A stretch of 64,000 nucleotides of DNA from Luteococcus sp052116585 (GCF_052116585.1 NZ_JBQKKT010000004.1:124001-188000), one strand, 5' to 3'. Counted from the first letter of the stretch, positions 8,353 through 17,366 are shown. Notes: a model not told the origin generated them from the sequence alone. Translations and numbers: made by a program.

Positions 8353-8399
8353 GCCTCGCTGTCAAACAACCACTGCCAACCAACAACAAGGAGGACCCC

Positions 8400-8567
8400 A
8401 TGGCACGAAAGTCCGATGTGCGCCCCATCATCAAGCTGCGCAGCACCGCAGACACCGGCTACACCTACGTCACCAAGAAGAACCGCCGCAATGACCCCGA
8501 CCGCCTGACACTGCGCAAGTTCGATCCGGTGATCCGCCAGCACGTCGAGTTCAAGGAGACCCGCTGA
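8400..8567 (+). CDS. rpmG: Zinc-independent 50S ribosomal protein L33
   Basis: 55-residue bL33 starting '[20 protein letters not shown]' with the L33 signature '[18 protein letters not shown]'. None of the four zinc-ligand cysteines of the C+ form is present, so this is the zinc-free paralogue. Start at ATG 8400 with GGAGG at 8390-8394. The stop shares a base with the rpsN start (TGATG), so both are co-translated under the Zur-like site. Confidence 0.95.
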   Translation: MARKSDVRPIIKLRSTADTGYTYVTKKNRRNDPDRLTLRKFDPVIRQHVEFKETR

Positions 8568-8872
8568 TGGCCAAGACATCCACGATCGCCAAGGACCGAC
8601 AGCGACGAGAGATCGTCGCGCGCTTCGCCGAGCGCCGCGCCGAACTCAAGGCGACCATCAAGAATCCGAAGACCAGCCAGGAGAAACGCGAGGCCGCCCA
8701 GCTGTCACTGCAACGACTCCCCCGCGACGCGTCACCTGTGCGACTGCGCAATCGCGATGCAGTCGACGGCCGCCCCCGCGGCTACCTGCGCAAGGCCGGA
8801 GTGAGCCGCGTGCGCTTCCGCCAGATGGCGCACGACGGGGAGCTGCCCGGCATCACGACGTCGAGCTGGTGA
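8567..8872 (+). CDS. rpsN: Zinc-independent 30S ribosomal protein S14
   Basis: 101-residue S14 of the long, cysteine-free type. '[20 protein letters not shown]' at the N terminus and '[20 protein letters not shown]' followed by '[20 protein letters not shown]' in the C-terminal half are diagnostic. The zinc-binding short form (about 61 residues, CXXC motifs) is replaced by this paralogue when zinc is scarce. It overlaps rpmG by one base and is followed by a terminator-like hairpin at 8911. rpmB and rpsR, which accompany such operons in some relatives, are not next to it. Confidence 0.95.
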   Translation: MAKTSTIAKDRQRREIVARFAERRAELKATIKNPKTSQEKREAAQLSLQRLPRDASPVRLRNRDAVDGRPRGYLRKAGVSRVRFRQMAHDGELPGITTSSW

Positions 8873-8910
8873 TCGCATGGACGCCCCGGGCGCACGATGT
8901 CCGGATCAAC

Positions 8911-8938
8911 GGCCTCGTCACAACGCGACGACGAGGCC
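8911..8938 (+). terminator. Hairpin after rpsN
   Basis: Perfect 9-bp inverted repeat GGCCTCGTC (8911-8919) and GACGAGGCC (8930-8938) with a 10-base loop, 38 bases past the rpsN stop. There is no U-run, as usual for actinobacterial terminators. The remaining 220 bases up to the PTS gene show no further gene. Confidence 0.6.
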
Positions 8939-9158
8939 CTCCCGGCGTGACGAAAGCGCGAGACATAGCAGACCAAGAACAGCACCAAACCCAACCAAAC
9001 AGACATTTGCCCAAACTTCGATCCCGCCATTCCCAGGAGCACGGCGCGTGGGGTAACTTCTGCCGGAAAGACACCCGACGAGACCGCCGATGGTCCGTCG
9101 CGGACGTGTCCCAGCAGGGAATCGCGGGTGACACCCCGCACGAACGAAGGATTCATCC

Positions 9159-11312
9159 ATGGCCACAGAACAGGCCAGGCAGATCATCGAGCAGATCGGT
9201 GGGCCTGGGAACATCAAGAGCCTGACGCACTGCGCCACCCGCCTCCGATTCGAGCTGAACGACGCCTCCGTGGTGGACAAGGCGAAGGTGGAGTCGATCC
9301 CCGGCGTCATGGGCGCGGTCCCCCAGTCCGGAGACCGCTACCAGGTGGTCATGGGCGGTGCCGTCGCCAATGCCTACAGCGAGATCATGGCGCTGCCGGA
9401 GATGTCGGGCGCCGGCAATGCCACCAAGACCACCAAGAGCGCCGAGGACATCAAGGCCGAGGCACGCGCCGGTGGCGTTCGTGGAAGCCACGCCAAGGTG
9501 GACGCCTTCTTCGAGTTCCTGAGCGACTCCTTCCGCCCGATCCTGGGCGTGCTGCTGGGCGCCTCACTCATCATCGCCATCACCGCGGTCCTCGACGCCC
9601 TGAAGATCGTCGACTTCCGCGCCGCCGACAAGTCGGCCAGCTGGGTCTTCGTCGATGCGATGTGGAACAGCGTCTTCTACTTCCTGCCGATCATGGTGGC
9701 CTACAACGGCGCCAAGAAGCTCAAGGTGGATCCGTGGATCGGCGGCGCCATCATGCTGGCCCTGATGACGCCCGACTTCGGCAAGCTGGCCAACGCTGCC
9801 AACACCACCTGCGTCACGCCCTCCTTCGGCGGTGACCCCATCTGCACCGCACACATCTTCGGCCTGCCGATGAAGCTCGCCAACTACGGCGGCCAGGTCT
9901 TCGTTCCGCTGATCATGGTGGCCGTCCTGGCCCTGCTCTACCGCTTCCTGCAGAAGATCTTCCCGGCCAACCTCCAGATGGTCTTCGTGCCCTTCTTCTG
10001 CCTGCTCATCATGATCCCGCTGACCGCCTTCCTGATCGGCCCCTTCGGCGTCTGGCTCGGCTCGACGATCGGCGCAGGACTGGCCTACATCAACACCCAC
10101 TTCCCCTTCGTCTTCGCCCTGATCATCCCGATGGTCTACCCCTTCCTGGTGCCGCTGGGCCTGCACTGGCCGCTGAACGCCATGATGCTGGTCAACATCA
10201 ACACCCTGGGCTATGACTTCATCCAGGGCCCCATGGGTGCCTGGAACTTCGCCTGCTTCGGTGCCACCGCCGGCGTGCTGGCCCTGTCACTGCGTGACAA
10301 GGACATCGTGATGCGCCAGACCGCCTCCGGCGCCCTGGCCGCCGGCCTGCTGGGCGGCATCTCCGAGCCCTCGCTCTACGGCATCCACCTGCGCTTCAAG
10401 CGGATCTACCCGTCGATGCTGGTGGGTTGTTTCGTGGGCGGCCTGGTGATCGCCGTGGGAGGCGCTCTGGGCCTGGCCGCCGGTGGCATCAAGACCAACG
10501 CCTTCGTCTTCACCAGCCTGCTGACCATCCCGGTCTTCAAGCCGATGATGCTCTACGTCGTCGCCATCGCCGCCGCCTTCTTCACCGCCATGGCCACGGT
10601 GATGGCTCGTGGCTACATGACCAAGGAGGAGCGCGCCGAGGCGCTGGCCGAGCGTCAGGCCGCCGCATCGGATCCGCTCGCCGCCGCGTCCGGCATCGAA
10701 CCGGCCCCTGTGCCCGGGGCTGCCGTCGCCGGCCATGACACGGCAACGACGGGAGCGGCAACCGTAGCCGCTGCCGGCACCGCCACGGACACCGCAGTGG
10801 CCGACAAGCCCGCCAAGCAGCCCAAGCCCGCGATGGTTCCCGGCACCGTCACCGAGGTGACCGCCCCGCTGGCCGGCCGGGTGATGCCCCTGGCCGAGGT
10901 GCCCGACCCCGTCTTCAGCGCCGGCACCGTCGGTCTGGGCGTCGGCATCGATCCCACCGGTGACACGGTCTACGCGCCGGCCGCCGGCAAGATCGTCGTC
11001 GCCCAGAAGACCGGGCACGCCTTCGGCATCCAGCTGGACAGCGGCGTGGAACTGCTGGTCCACGTCGGCATCGACACCGTGAACCTCGAGGGCCGCGGCT
11101 TCGACGTCAAGGTCGCCCGCGGCGACCGGGTGGAGGCCGGCACCCCGCTGGTCACCTTTGACCGCTCGGTGATCGAGGAGGCCGGCTACTCACTGGTCAC
11201 CCCGGTGCTGGTGACCAATGCCAAGAAGTTCGCCGCGGTGGACCAGCTGGCCACCGGTGAGGTGCAGGTGGGCGACCGTCTGCTCAGCACGTCGGCAAAG
11301 CCGGCCGCCTGA
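9159..11312 (+). CDS. PTS permease EIIBCA of the glucose/beta-glucoside family
   Basis: 717-residue membrane permease that imports and phosphorylates a sugar. Order is EIIB (residues 1-90, phosphorylated Cys25 in 'SLTHCATRLRF'), EIIC (about 115-490, many hydrophobic segments, 'GGISEPSLYGIHLRFKR' near residue 405), an Ala/Thr-rich linker (about 500-560) and EIIA (about 565-710). EIIA has His620 and His635 ('LLVHVGIDTVNLEG'), 15 apart like the active pair of EIIA-Glc. The BCA order and sequence fit beta-glucoside (BglF/BglP) permeases, but sucrose or trehalose relatives cannot be excluded. No antiterminator gene or phospho-beta-glucosidase lies beside it. Confidence 0.9.
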   Translation: MATEQARQIIEQIGGPGNIKSLTHCATRLRFELNDASVVDKAKVESIPGVMGAVPQSGDRYQVVMGGAVANAYSEIMALPEMSGAGNATKTTKSAEDIKAEARAGGVRGSHAKVDAFFEFLSDSFRPILGVLLGASLIIAITAVLDALKIVDFRAADKSASWVFVDAMWNSVFYFLPIMVAYNGAKKLKVDPWIGGAIMLALMTPDFGKLANAANTTCVTPSFGGDPICTAHIFGLPMKLANYGGQVFVPLIMVAVLALLYRFLQKIFPANLQMVFVPFFCLLIMIPLTAFLIGPFGVWLGSTIGAGLAYINTHFPFVFALIIPMVYPFLVPLGLHWPLNAMMLVNINTLGYDFIQGPMGAWNFACFGATAGVLALSLRDKDIVMRQTASGALAAGLLGGISEPSLYGIHLRFKRIYPSMLVGCFVGGLVIAVGGALGLAAGGIKTNAFVFTSLLTIPVFKPMMLYVVAIAAAFFTAMATVMARGYMTKEERAEALAERQAAASDPLAAASGIEPAPVPGAAVAGHDTATTGAATVAAAGTATDTAVADKPAKQPKPAMVPGTVTEVTAPLAGRVMPLAEVPDPVFSAGTVGLGVGIDPTGDTVYAPAAGKIVVAQKTGHAFGIQLDSGVELLVHVGIDTVNLEGRGFDVKVARGDRVEAGTPLVTFDRSVIEEAGYSLVTPVLVTNAKKFAAVDQLATGEVQVGDRLLSTSAKPAA

Positions 11313-11325
11313 CCATCCAGCACGC

Positions 11326-11367
11326 ACGAGGGCGGGTTGGGTCCGGTTGGACCCAACCCGCCCTCGT
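11326..11367 (+). terminator. Strong terminator after the PTS permease
   Basis: Perfect 18-bp stem, CGAGGGCGGGTTGGGTCC (11327-11344) with its complement at 11349-11366, closed by an extra A-T pair and a GGTT loop. It starts 14 bases after the stop codon. It is the most stable hairpin seen in this part of the window and has no U-run. Confidence 0.85.
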
Positions 11368-11398
11368 CGCATCCTGCCCCGGGAGCTGTCCGCCCGGC

Positions 11399-11447
11399 TC
11401 ATGATCAGGGACGGATCTCCCGGGGTCATGATCAGGGACGGATCTCC
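11399..11447. repeat. 22-bp direct repeat at the 3' end of the MarR gene
   Basis: TCATGATCAGGGACGGATCT-CC occurs at 11399-11420 and 11426-11447 (period 27). The second copy contains the last codons and stop of the MarR gene (11432-11434 on the minus strand), the first copy lies in the gap toward the PTS terminator. One copy is therefore a duplicated gene end. Confidence 0.85.
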
Positions 11448-11884
11448 AGTGGTTCATTGAGCTGGTCAGTGAGGCGGCGCGCCAGCCGATGCAGGGTGGC
11501 CACCTCGTCGGACTGCCAGCCGGAGACGGCCTGCTCCAGCAGCTCCAGCCGCTGGTCGTGCACGTCCTTGAGGGTCTGGCGGCCGGCCTCGGTCAGCGTC
11601 GCCACCTGCACCCGCCGGTCGCCGTCCTGGGCCACCTTCTCGACGAGCCCTCGCTCCACCAGCCGCGAGATGCGGCGGGAGACGGTGGACAGCTCGTGAT
11701 TGCCCATCTCCGCCACGTCACCGATGCGGCGTGGGCCGGCATGCAGGTCGATCAGTAGCGCCAGATGCCCCTCGTCCAGCCCGGGGGCTGCCCGCCGGTC
11801 CGCCTCCCGCGTGACGCGCAGCGCCCGCGCAAGACCGCAGAGGGTCTCGACGAGATCGAGTTCGGGCTGCTCGTGGAAAGTCAC
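11432..11884 (-). CDS. MarR-family transcriptional regulator
   Basis: 150-residue winged-helix regulator. The DNA-binding part is 'RRIGDVAEMGNHELSTVSRR' (recognition helix) and the wing 'QDGDRRVQVATLTEAGRQ', typical for MarR proteins; the rest is dimerisation helices. The GTG at 11884 gives normal family length and leaves the inverted repeat at 11916-11945 upstream; a TTG at 11920 would begin inside that repeat. It follows the DprE2-like reductase on the same strand after 72 bases. Its ligand is not evident. Confidence 0.85.
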   Translation of the reverse strand: MTFHEQPELDLVETLCGLARALRVTREADRRAAPGLDEGHLALLIDLHAGPRRIGDVAEMGNHELSTVSRRISRLVERGLVEKVAQDGDRRVQVATLTEAGRQTLKDVHDQRLELLEQAVSGWQSDEVATLHRLARRLTDQLNEPLEIRP

Positions 11885-11915
11885 ACCGTCGATTGTGGTG
11901 GACAGTGATGAAAAG

Positions 11916-11945
11916 CCCAAATAGTTGATCCTTCACCTATTTGGG
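11916..11945. promoter_or_regulatory. Inverted repeat upstream of the MarR gene, candidate operator
   Basis: CCCAAATAG (11916-11924) and CTATTTGGG (11937-11945) form a perfect 9-bp inverted repeat, AT-rich within GC-rich surroundings, with 12 bases between. It lies between the stop of the SDR gene and the MarR start. Position and symmetry fit a MarR autoregulatory operator; a terminator for the SDR gene is the alternative. Confidence 0.5.
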
Positions 11946-11956
11946 AGAACTCTGGC

Positions 11957-12709
11957 CTAGACCGGGAGCTTCTTCCAGATTCCCTGTGGCACAAGGGAAG
12001 CCAGCGCCATCGCCGGCCCGAAGAGCTTGGGCACGTGCACCACCGATCGGCCCGAGCGCAGGGCCGCGACCGTGGCGCGCGCCACATCGCAGGGCTCGAC
12101 GGTGAAGGCCACCGGCTTGTTGCCCGCGATCATCCCCGTGGCCACCGCCCCCGGCCGCACCACCAGGACCCGCACCCCGGTGCCCGACAGGGCGGTGCCC
12201 AGGTTCAGGTAGAAGGCGTCCATGGCCGCCTTGCTGGCACCGTAGACGAAATTGGAGCGACGCACGCGCACCCCCGCCACCGAACTCAGGGCGATGATCG
12301 TGCCGCCTGCCTGCCCGGCCATCGCCGCGCCCAGGGCCACGCCGATGCCGACGGCCGCTGTCGCATTGATGGTCACCAGCCGTTGGGCCGTCGCCACCCG
12401 CCTCCAAGCCTCCTCCTGGTCTCCCAGCACGCCGAAGGCCACCACGGCATGGCTGATGCGACGGCCAGAGAAGACCTCGTCGACGAAGGCCTCGTGGCCC
12501 CCCAGGGCCTCGGCATCGAAGTCGACCGCCTCCACCCAGCTGGCACCGGCCGCGCCGAGCCTGGTGGCGAGCGCCGCATCCTCGTCGCCACCGTCGGGAC
12601 GGGGGCGACGGGCCAACACCACCTCGGAACCGGGGTGCTCGGCCAGCAATTCCTCGACGATGGCCAGGCCAATCCCGGACCGTCCGCCCAGCAGCAGGAT
12701 CGCGCTCAT
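11957..12709 (-). CDS. Short-chain dehydrogenase, DprE2-like
   Basis: 250-residue NAD(P)-dependent reductase with a Rossmann start 'LLLGGRSGIGLAIVEELLAE', the active-site 'YGASKAAMDAFYLNLGTAL' (Tyr-X3-Lys) and 'SSVAGVRVRRSNFV' upstream of it. Residues 'VVAFGVLGDQEEAW', 'GVRVLVVRPGAVATGM' and the C-terminal 'VPQGIWKKLPV' closely resemble mycobacterial DprE2, the reductase of decaprenyl-phospho-arabinose synthesis. No DprE1 is adjacent, so the substrate here is open. Its ATG overlaps the glnE stop (ATGA), so it is translationally coupled to glnE. Confidence 0.82.
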   Translation of the reverse strand: MSAILLLGGRSGIGLAIVEELLAEHPGSEVVLARRPRPDGGDEDAALATRLGAAGASWVEAVDFDAEALGGHEAFVDEVFSGRRISHAVVAFGVLGDQEEAWRRVATAQRLVTINATAAVGIGVALGAAMAGQAGGTIIALSSVAGVRVRRSNFVYGASKAAMDAFYLNLGTALSGTGVRVLVVRPGAVATGMIAGNKPVAFTVEPCDVARATVAALRSGRSVVHVPKLFGPAMALASLVPQGIWKKLPV

Positions 12710-15696
12710 CGGTCCCCTCCCCAGAAGTAGGTGTCGACCACCTGGCTGGCATGGCGGGTGGTACGGCGGTACTCGTCGAGCAGCATCGACGCCTGGCCCC
12801 GCTCGTGCCCCAGCAAGGTGGCGATGGCCTCCACCTCGCGGGTGTCACTGGGGATCACGTCGCTCGCCCGGCCCCGCACCAGCATGATCTTGTTGCGCAA
12901 CCGGCTCGCCAGGCGCCAGGCGTCCTCCAGCGATCGGGCGTCGTCAGCCTCCACCAGCCCTTCCTCGACGGCTGCATGAAGCGCGCCCATGGTGGAGGTG
13001 GTGCGCAGCGAGGGCAGCCGGTGGCCGTGCTGCAGTTGCAGGACCTGCACGGTCCACTCCACGTCGGAGAGCCCGCCCGGGCCCAGCTTCGTGTTGCGCC
13101 GGGGATCGGTGCCGCGCGGAATCCGTTCGGTCTCCATCCGGGCCTTCAGGCGACGGATCTCCGCCAGCCGGGTCCGGTCCAGCCCGCCCTCGGGATAGCG
13201 CAGCGGCGCCACCATCTCCAACAGGGCCCCCGTGAGCTCCTCGGAGCCCGCGCCGTGCGAGGCGCGGACCAGCGCCTGGGCCTCCCAGGTGACCGACCAT
13301 CGCTCGTAGTAGGCCCGGAAACTGGACAGGCTGCGCACGATCGGGCCGTTCTTGCCCTCCGGGCGCAGGTCCGGGTCGATCTCCAGCGCCGGATCCGGCC
13401 CTCGGGCGGCCAGCATGGTGCGCAGCTTCCCGACGAGGGCCGTGGCGCGGCGGCCCGCCTCCTGGTCGTCACTGTCGGCCATCACGAAGATCGCGTCGCA
13501 ATCGCTGCCCGGGCCCATCTCGCGGCCGCCCCAGCGCCCCATGGCCACCACACCGATCTCCGGTGCATCCGGGATGCTGCGTCGCGCCACCGCCAGGGCG
13601 GCATCGATCGTCGCGCCCGCCAGATCGGCCAGACCGGTGCCCAGGTCATCCAGACTGACCACGTCCAGGATGTCGCCGGCCACCAGACGGAAGAGCTCGG
13701 CGCGACGAACGGCGCGCACCGCCGCGATCGCCTCGTCCGAGTCGTCGTAGCGTTTCACGGCGCTCTGCATCGACGCCGCCAGCTCCTCCCTGGTGCGGGG
13801 AACCAGGTCTTCGTCCCGGGCCAGATAGCGGACCGTCTCGGGGGCTCGCTTCAGCAGGTCCACCGCGAACCGGCTCGACGAGAGCAGCCGCGCCAGTCGT
13901 TCGGCCATCTTGCCCTCGTCGCGCATCGCGCGCAGGTACCAGGGGCTGGCGCCCAGTGCCTCCGAGAGCTGCCGGAAGCTGAGCATGCCGTGGTCCGGAT
14001 TCGGCCCCTCGGCAAACCAGGACAGCATGGCCGGCATCAGCTGGCGCTGGATCTCCACGGCCCGGTTGCCACCGGTCGTCAGGGCCTCGACGTGGCGCAG
14101 GGCGGCCGCCGGATCGCTGAACCCGATCACCCGCATGCGGTCCTTGGCCTGCTCGGTGGTCAGCTTCAGCTCGTCGGTCTGCAGGCTGGTGACCGCGGCC
14201 AGCAGGGGCGAGTAGAAGACCCGCTGGTGCAGCCGCAGCACGCGACGGCTGGTGGACCGCCACGTCTTGAGCAGTTCCTCTGGGCCGCCCTGCATCCGCA
14301 GGGCGCGGCTCATCACACGCAGCTCCCGCTCGTCGTCGGGCAGCAGGTGGGTGCGGCGCAGCTTGTAGAGCTGGATCCGGTGTTCCAGCGCCCGCTGGAA
14401 GCGATAGGCGGCGTCCAGTTCAGCGCCGTCGCTGCGCCCGATGTAGCCATGAGCCACCAGCGACGTGAGCGCCGGTAGGGTGCCGCGTTCATGCAGACGG
14501 TCGTCTGCGCGGCCGTGAACCATCTGCAGCAGCTGGACGGAGAACTCCACGTCGCGCAGGCCACCCGGGCCCAGCTTGATCTCGCGATCCACCTGGTTGG
14601 CCGGCAGCAGGCTGATCACCCGCTGTCGCATGGCCTGCGTCTCGGCCAGGAAGTGTTCCCGCTCCGCGGCGCGCCAGACCAGGGGACCCACGATCTCGAC
14701 GAACTGCTGCGCCACCGCCCGATCCCCCGCCATGGCCCTGGCCTTCAACATGGCCTGGAATTCCCAGTTCTTGGCCCACTTGCCGTAGTAGGCCTCCATG
14801 CTGGCCAGGCTGCGCACCAGCGGCCCCTGCTTGCCCTCGGGACGCAGGTTCGCGTCGAGCTGCCAGATGGACCCGGCCGCCGAATGGGCCGAGCAGATCT
14901 GGGCCAACTTGGCCGCCAACCGGGTGGCGATGGCCACCGCCTCGGCCGACGTGGTCTGCTCATCGGCCGGCTCGGCCACGTGAATGACGTCCACATCGCT
15001 GATGTAGTTCAGTTCCTGGGCCCCGCACTTGCCCATGGCGACGATCCCCAGCCGCACGTGCTCATGGCCCGGCACCTGGCTACGGGCAATGGCCAGGGCG
15101 CCGTCCACCAGCGCATCGGCCAGATCTGCGAGTTCAGCGGCAATGTCATCCACCACGGCCGACGGGTCATCACTGGTGAGGTCGCGGGCGGCGATGCGCA
15201 CCAGCTGGTCACGGTTGGCGAGCCGCAGCGCATCTGCGGCGCGCTGACCGTCCGCCACCGGCACCTCGGCCCGCGGGTCCGCGCCGATGGCCGCCAGTAC
15301 CGATTCACGGATCCGCTGCGCGTCATGCCGCTCCGGCCCGTTGCGCAGCACGGACAGGGACATGGGATGGGCCACCAGGTGCTGGTTCAGCGCCTGCGAG
15401 CCACCCAGCACGGCCAGCAGTCTGGCCTGAGCGGGCTCGTCAGTCAGCACACTGGCCAGGAGCTCCGCCACCGATGCGTCCTCGCACTCGTCCAGCCGGT
15501 CGAGCCCCCGCAGCGCCAGGTCCGGGTCTGCAGTCTGGTCGAAGCGACGCAGGAACTCGGTGACGTCCTGCGCGCCATCACCGCCGAGCGCGCCGATCCG
15601 GCCCCGCTCACCGATGGCGCGCAGGGCCACCAGGGACTGGTCCACCTCCAGGAAGCCCCGACGGGCCAGTTCCCCCGGTGTCGTGGAGATCCGCAT
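12706..15696 (-). CDS. glnE: Bifunctional glutamine synthetase adenylyltransferase/deadenylase
   Basis: 996-residue two-nucleotidyltransferase enzyme that attaches AMP to, or removes it from, glutamine synthetase according to nitrogen status. The N-terminal catalytic half contains 'ISDVDVIHV' with flanking 'MGKCGAQELNY'; the C-terminal half contains 'MGRWGGREMGPGSDCDAIFV'. Both halves end in a helical 'LGPGGLRDVEF'/'LGPGGLSDVEW' motif. The ATG at 15696 is preceded by GGAGG at 7-bp spacing and is preferred over a GTG at 15720. The target GlnA1-type synthetase is not in the window; glnA2 lies 1.7 kb away. Confidence 0.95.
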   Translation of the reverse strand: MRISTTPGELARRGFLEVDQSLVALRAIGERGRIGALGGDGAQDVTEFLRRFDQTADPDLALRGLDRLDECEDASVAELLASVLTDEPAQARLLAVLGGSQALNQHLVAHPMSLSVLRNGPERHDAQRIRESVLAAIGADPRAEVPVADGQRAADALRLANRDQLVRIAARDLTSDDPSAVVDDIAAELADLADALVDGALAIARSQVPGHEHVRLGIVAMGKCGAQELNYISDVDVIHVAEPADEQTTSAEAVAIATRLAAKLAQICSAHSAAGSIWQLDANLRPEGKQGPLVRSLASMEAYYGKWAKNWEFQAMLKARAMAGDRAVAQQFVEIVGPLVWRAAEREHFLAETQAMRQRVISLLPANQVDREIKLGPGGLRDVEFSVQLLQMVHGRADDRLHERGTLPALTSLVAHGYIGRSDGAELDAAYRFQRALEHRIQLYKLRRTHLLPDDERELRVMSRALRMQGGPEELLKTWRSTSRRVLRLHQRVFYSPLLAAVTSLQTDELKLTTEQAKDRMRVIGFSDPAAALRHVEALTTGGNRAVEIQRQLMPAMLSWFAEGPNPDHGMLSFRQLSEALGASPWYLRAMRDEGKMAERLARLLSSSRFAVDLLKRAPETVRYLARDEDLVPRTREELAASMQSAVKRYDDSDEAIAAVRAVRRAELFRLVAGDILDVVSLDDLGTGLADLAGATIDAALAVARRSIPDAPEIGVVAMGRWGGREMGPGSDCDAIFVMADSDDQEAGRRATALVGKLRTMLAARGPDPALEIDPDLRPEGKNGPIVRSLSSFRAYYERWSVTWEAQALVRASHGAGSEELTGALLEMVAPLRYPEGGLDRTRLAEIRRLKARMETERIPRGTDPRRNTKLGPGGLSDVEWTVQVLQLQHGHRLPSLRTTSTMGALHAAVEEGLVEADDARSLEDAWRLASRLRNKIMLVRGRASDVIPSDTREVEAIATLLGHERGQASMLLDEYRRTTRHASQVVDTYFWGGDR

Positions 15697-15913
15697 CGAT
15701 TCCTCCTGCTCGTCGCTCACCGGAAACCATCATGCCCCCACCGGACCTCACCCCGCAGGGTGGAGACCGTTCGAACTAGCACTGCTTGCAGCTCGAAACC
15801 AGTCCCCAAATGCGGTTTGATGAGGGAAGATGAGGATTTCTCATTCGTCTGCAGGTCATGTCGGGGTAACTGTATGGAAACCCACGTGACAAAGAATCAG
15901 GAGCATGAGCATC

Positions 15914-16681
15914 ATGGCTGCACGGAGCGATCGCACCCTGCGCACCACCTGCGAGGTGGTCGTCGGGCAGTGTCGCGTGCTCAGCCAGGAAGACATCTCG
16001 ATGCACCCGCTGGCCCGGGCCCGCGTCGTCGTGCTCCTCGACGACCTGCTGCAGGTGATCGAGAACCCCACCACCTCCCGCGCCCAACGCTGGACGCACC
16101 TGCTCGAGAACCGCGATCTGGTGCGCAACGAGAACCGGGTCCGCCCGCTCGACGAGCTGACCCGGGAGCTGGCCGAGAACAACTCGCCAGCGGTGCTGCA
16201 GCGGCTGGCCGCCGCTCGAGCGGCAACCCTGCAGGCCAGCGTCGAGGGCCCGCTGCCGATGAGCGTGAACACCCAGTTCGGGCAGAGCCTGACGGTGGAC
16301 TACCTGCGCGCCACGCTCGTGGAGCTGGCCGTGATCGCCGATTCCTCGGGCCGGGGAACCCTGCAGCCCGCTGCGCTGCGGATGTGCGTGCGTCTGCTCT
16401 CGCAGGCGCTGGGTGAGCGCTTCGCCGGACAGACCATCGAAGTGCGGATCCCCCCGGCCAGCGCCGTCCAGGTGGGTGCCTTCGGGGAGGGTCCGCGACA
16501 CACCCGGGGCACCCCGCCCAATGTGGTGGAGACCGACGAGCTGACCTGGCTGCGTCTGGCCACCGGACTCACCACCCTCGACGAGGCTCTGGACCAGGCC
16601 CGAGCCACGGCCTCCGGCACGCACTACCGTGCGCTGGAACGGATGCTGCCCGTCGTGCCCCTTCAGCACATCGCGGGCTGA
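15914..16681 (+). CDS. Sterol-carrier-family (SCP-like) protein
   Basis: 255-residue soluble protein. The C-terminal 100 residues carry the bacterial SCP-like signature 'IEVRIPPASAVQVGAF', 'GPRHTRGTPPNVVETDELTW' and 'LRLATGLTTLDEAL', known from uncharacterised actinobacterial proteins. The N-terminal half is helical. The ATG at 15914 has AGGAG at 15899-15903; the earlier ATG at 15905 is too close to it. The function is unknown; lipid or small-ligand binding is suggested by family only. It is divergent from glnE and convergent with the DUF1707 gene. Confidence 0.8.
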   Translation: MAARSDRTLRTTCEVVVGQCRVLSQEDISMHPLARARVVVLLDDLLQVIENPTTSRAQRWTHLLENRDLVRNENRVRPLDELTRELAENNSPAVLQRLAAARAATLQASVEGPLPMSVNTQFGQSLTVDYLRATLVELAVIADSSGRGTLQPAALRMCVRLLSQALGERFAGQTIEVRIPPASAVQVGAFGEGPRHTRGTPPNVVETDELTWLRLATGLTTLDEALDQARATASGTHYRALERMLPVVPLQHIAG

Positions 16682-16730
16682 CGCCGCACGGGCCTTGACC
16701 CTGACCAGTCCTCCTCGCCAGTCGTCCCGG

Positions 16731-17366
16731 TCAGTCGTCCTCGCCGTAGTCCAGGCGACGCACCCCGACACCGCCCCAGAAGGCCACGCCCGTGATGGTC
16801 ACCACCGGAGCATCCGGTGGCAGGGTGGACGGGTTGATCGCTGGGCCCTCCATGCCGAAGCCGCCCATCACCGGGAGTCCCTGGATCCGCACAGCCACGT
16901 CGGGCGGCACGATCACCTCGATCCCGCCCATGATGGCCACCGCGTAGATCGTCGTGGACTGCTGGTTGAAACGCGCCTCGCGAAGGTCCAGGGTGACGCC
17001 GCCCATGATCGCCACGGCCGTGTGCGTCCCACCAGCCACCCACAGGCCAGACCGTTCGGTCCCGGACATGATGCCGATCGTCACCGGCAGGCCAGCCTGG
17101 TCCGTGACCCTGGGGCCACCAGTGGCCGGCAGCGCGCCGTGGCTCCGCTGCAGCGCCTGGCCAGGCGTGCTGCTGGCAGAGGGGAGGTCGGCGGCGAGCT
17201 CTGACAGTTCGTCCAGGTGCACGCAGCCCCAGGCCCGCTCCGTCCGCTCGCTGAACTCGTCCAGACTCAGCATTCCCGCCTGGTAGGCATCCGAGAGGCG
17301 CGCGACGACGGCCTCGCGGTCACTGTCACCGGCTCGCAGGCGCGGCAGGCGCCCCTCCTGATCCAT
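16731..17366 (-). CDS. DUF1707 SHOCT-like protein with LiaF-type C-terminal domain
   Basis: 211 residues. The N-terminal part 'RAGDSDREAVVARLSDAYQA' followed by 'GMLSLDEFSERTERA' is a DUF1707 domain. The C-terminal half contains repeated 'VAIMGGV'/'VAIMGGI'/'VMGGFGM' strands, the beta-solenoid pattern of cell-wall-active LiaF C-terminal (DUF2154) domains. No membrane segment is apparent, so it is probably cytoplasmic or peripheral. A TAGGCT hexamer 6 bases before the ATG suggests leaderless transcription. Proteins of this type are linked to envelope stress, but the role here is inferred only. Confidence 0.82.
   Translation of the reverse strand: MDQEGRLPRLRAGDSDREAVVARLSDAYQAGMLSLDEFSERTERAWGCVHLDELSELAADLPSASSTPGQALQRSHGALPATGGPRVTDQAGLPVTIGIMSGTERSGLWVAGGTHTAVAIMGGVTLDLREARFNQQSTTIYAVAIMGGIEVIVPPDVAVRIQGLPVMGGFGMEGPAINPSTLPPDAPVVTITGVAFWGGVGVRRLDYGEDD

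Noticed and set aside
8869..9225. 118-residue frame before the PTS gene
   Set aside because: Runs into the PTS coding region in another frame, lacks a ribosome site and has no recognisable domain.
12751..14478. 575-residue open frame antisense to glnE
   Set aside because: Codon-bias shadow of a real high-GC gene; sequence is low-complexity in Gln/His/Gly/Arg with no family resemblance.
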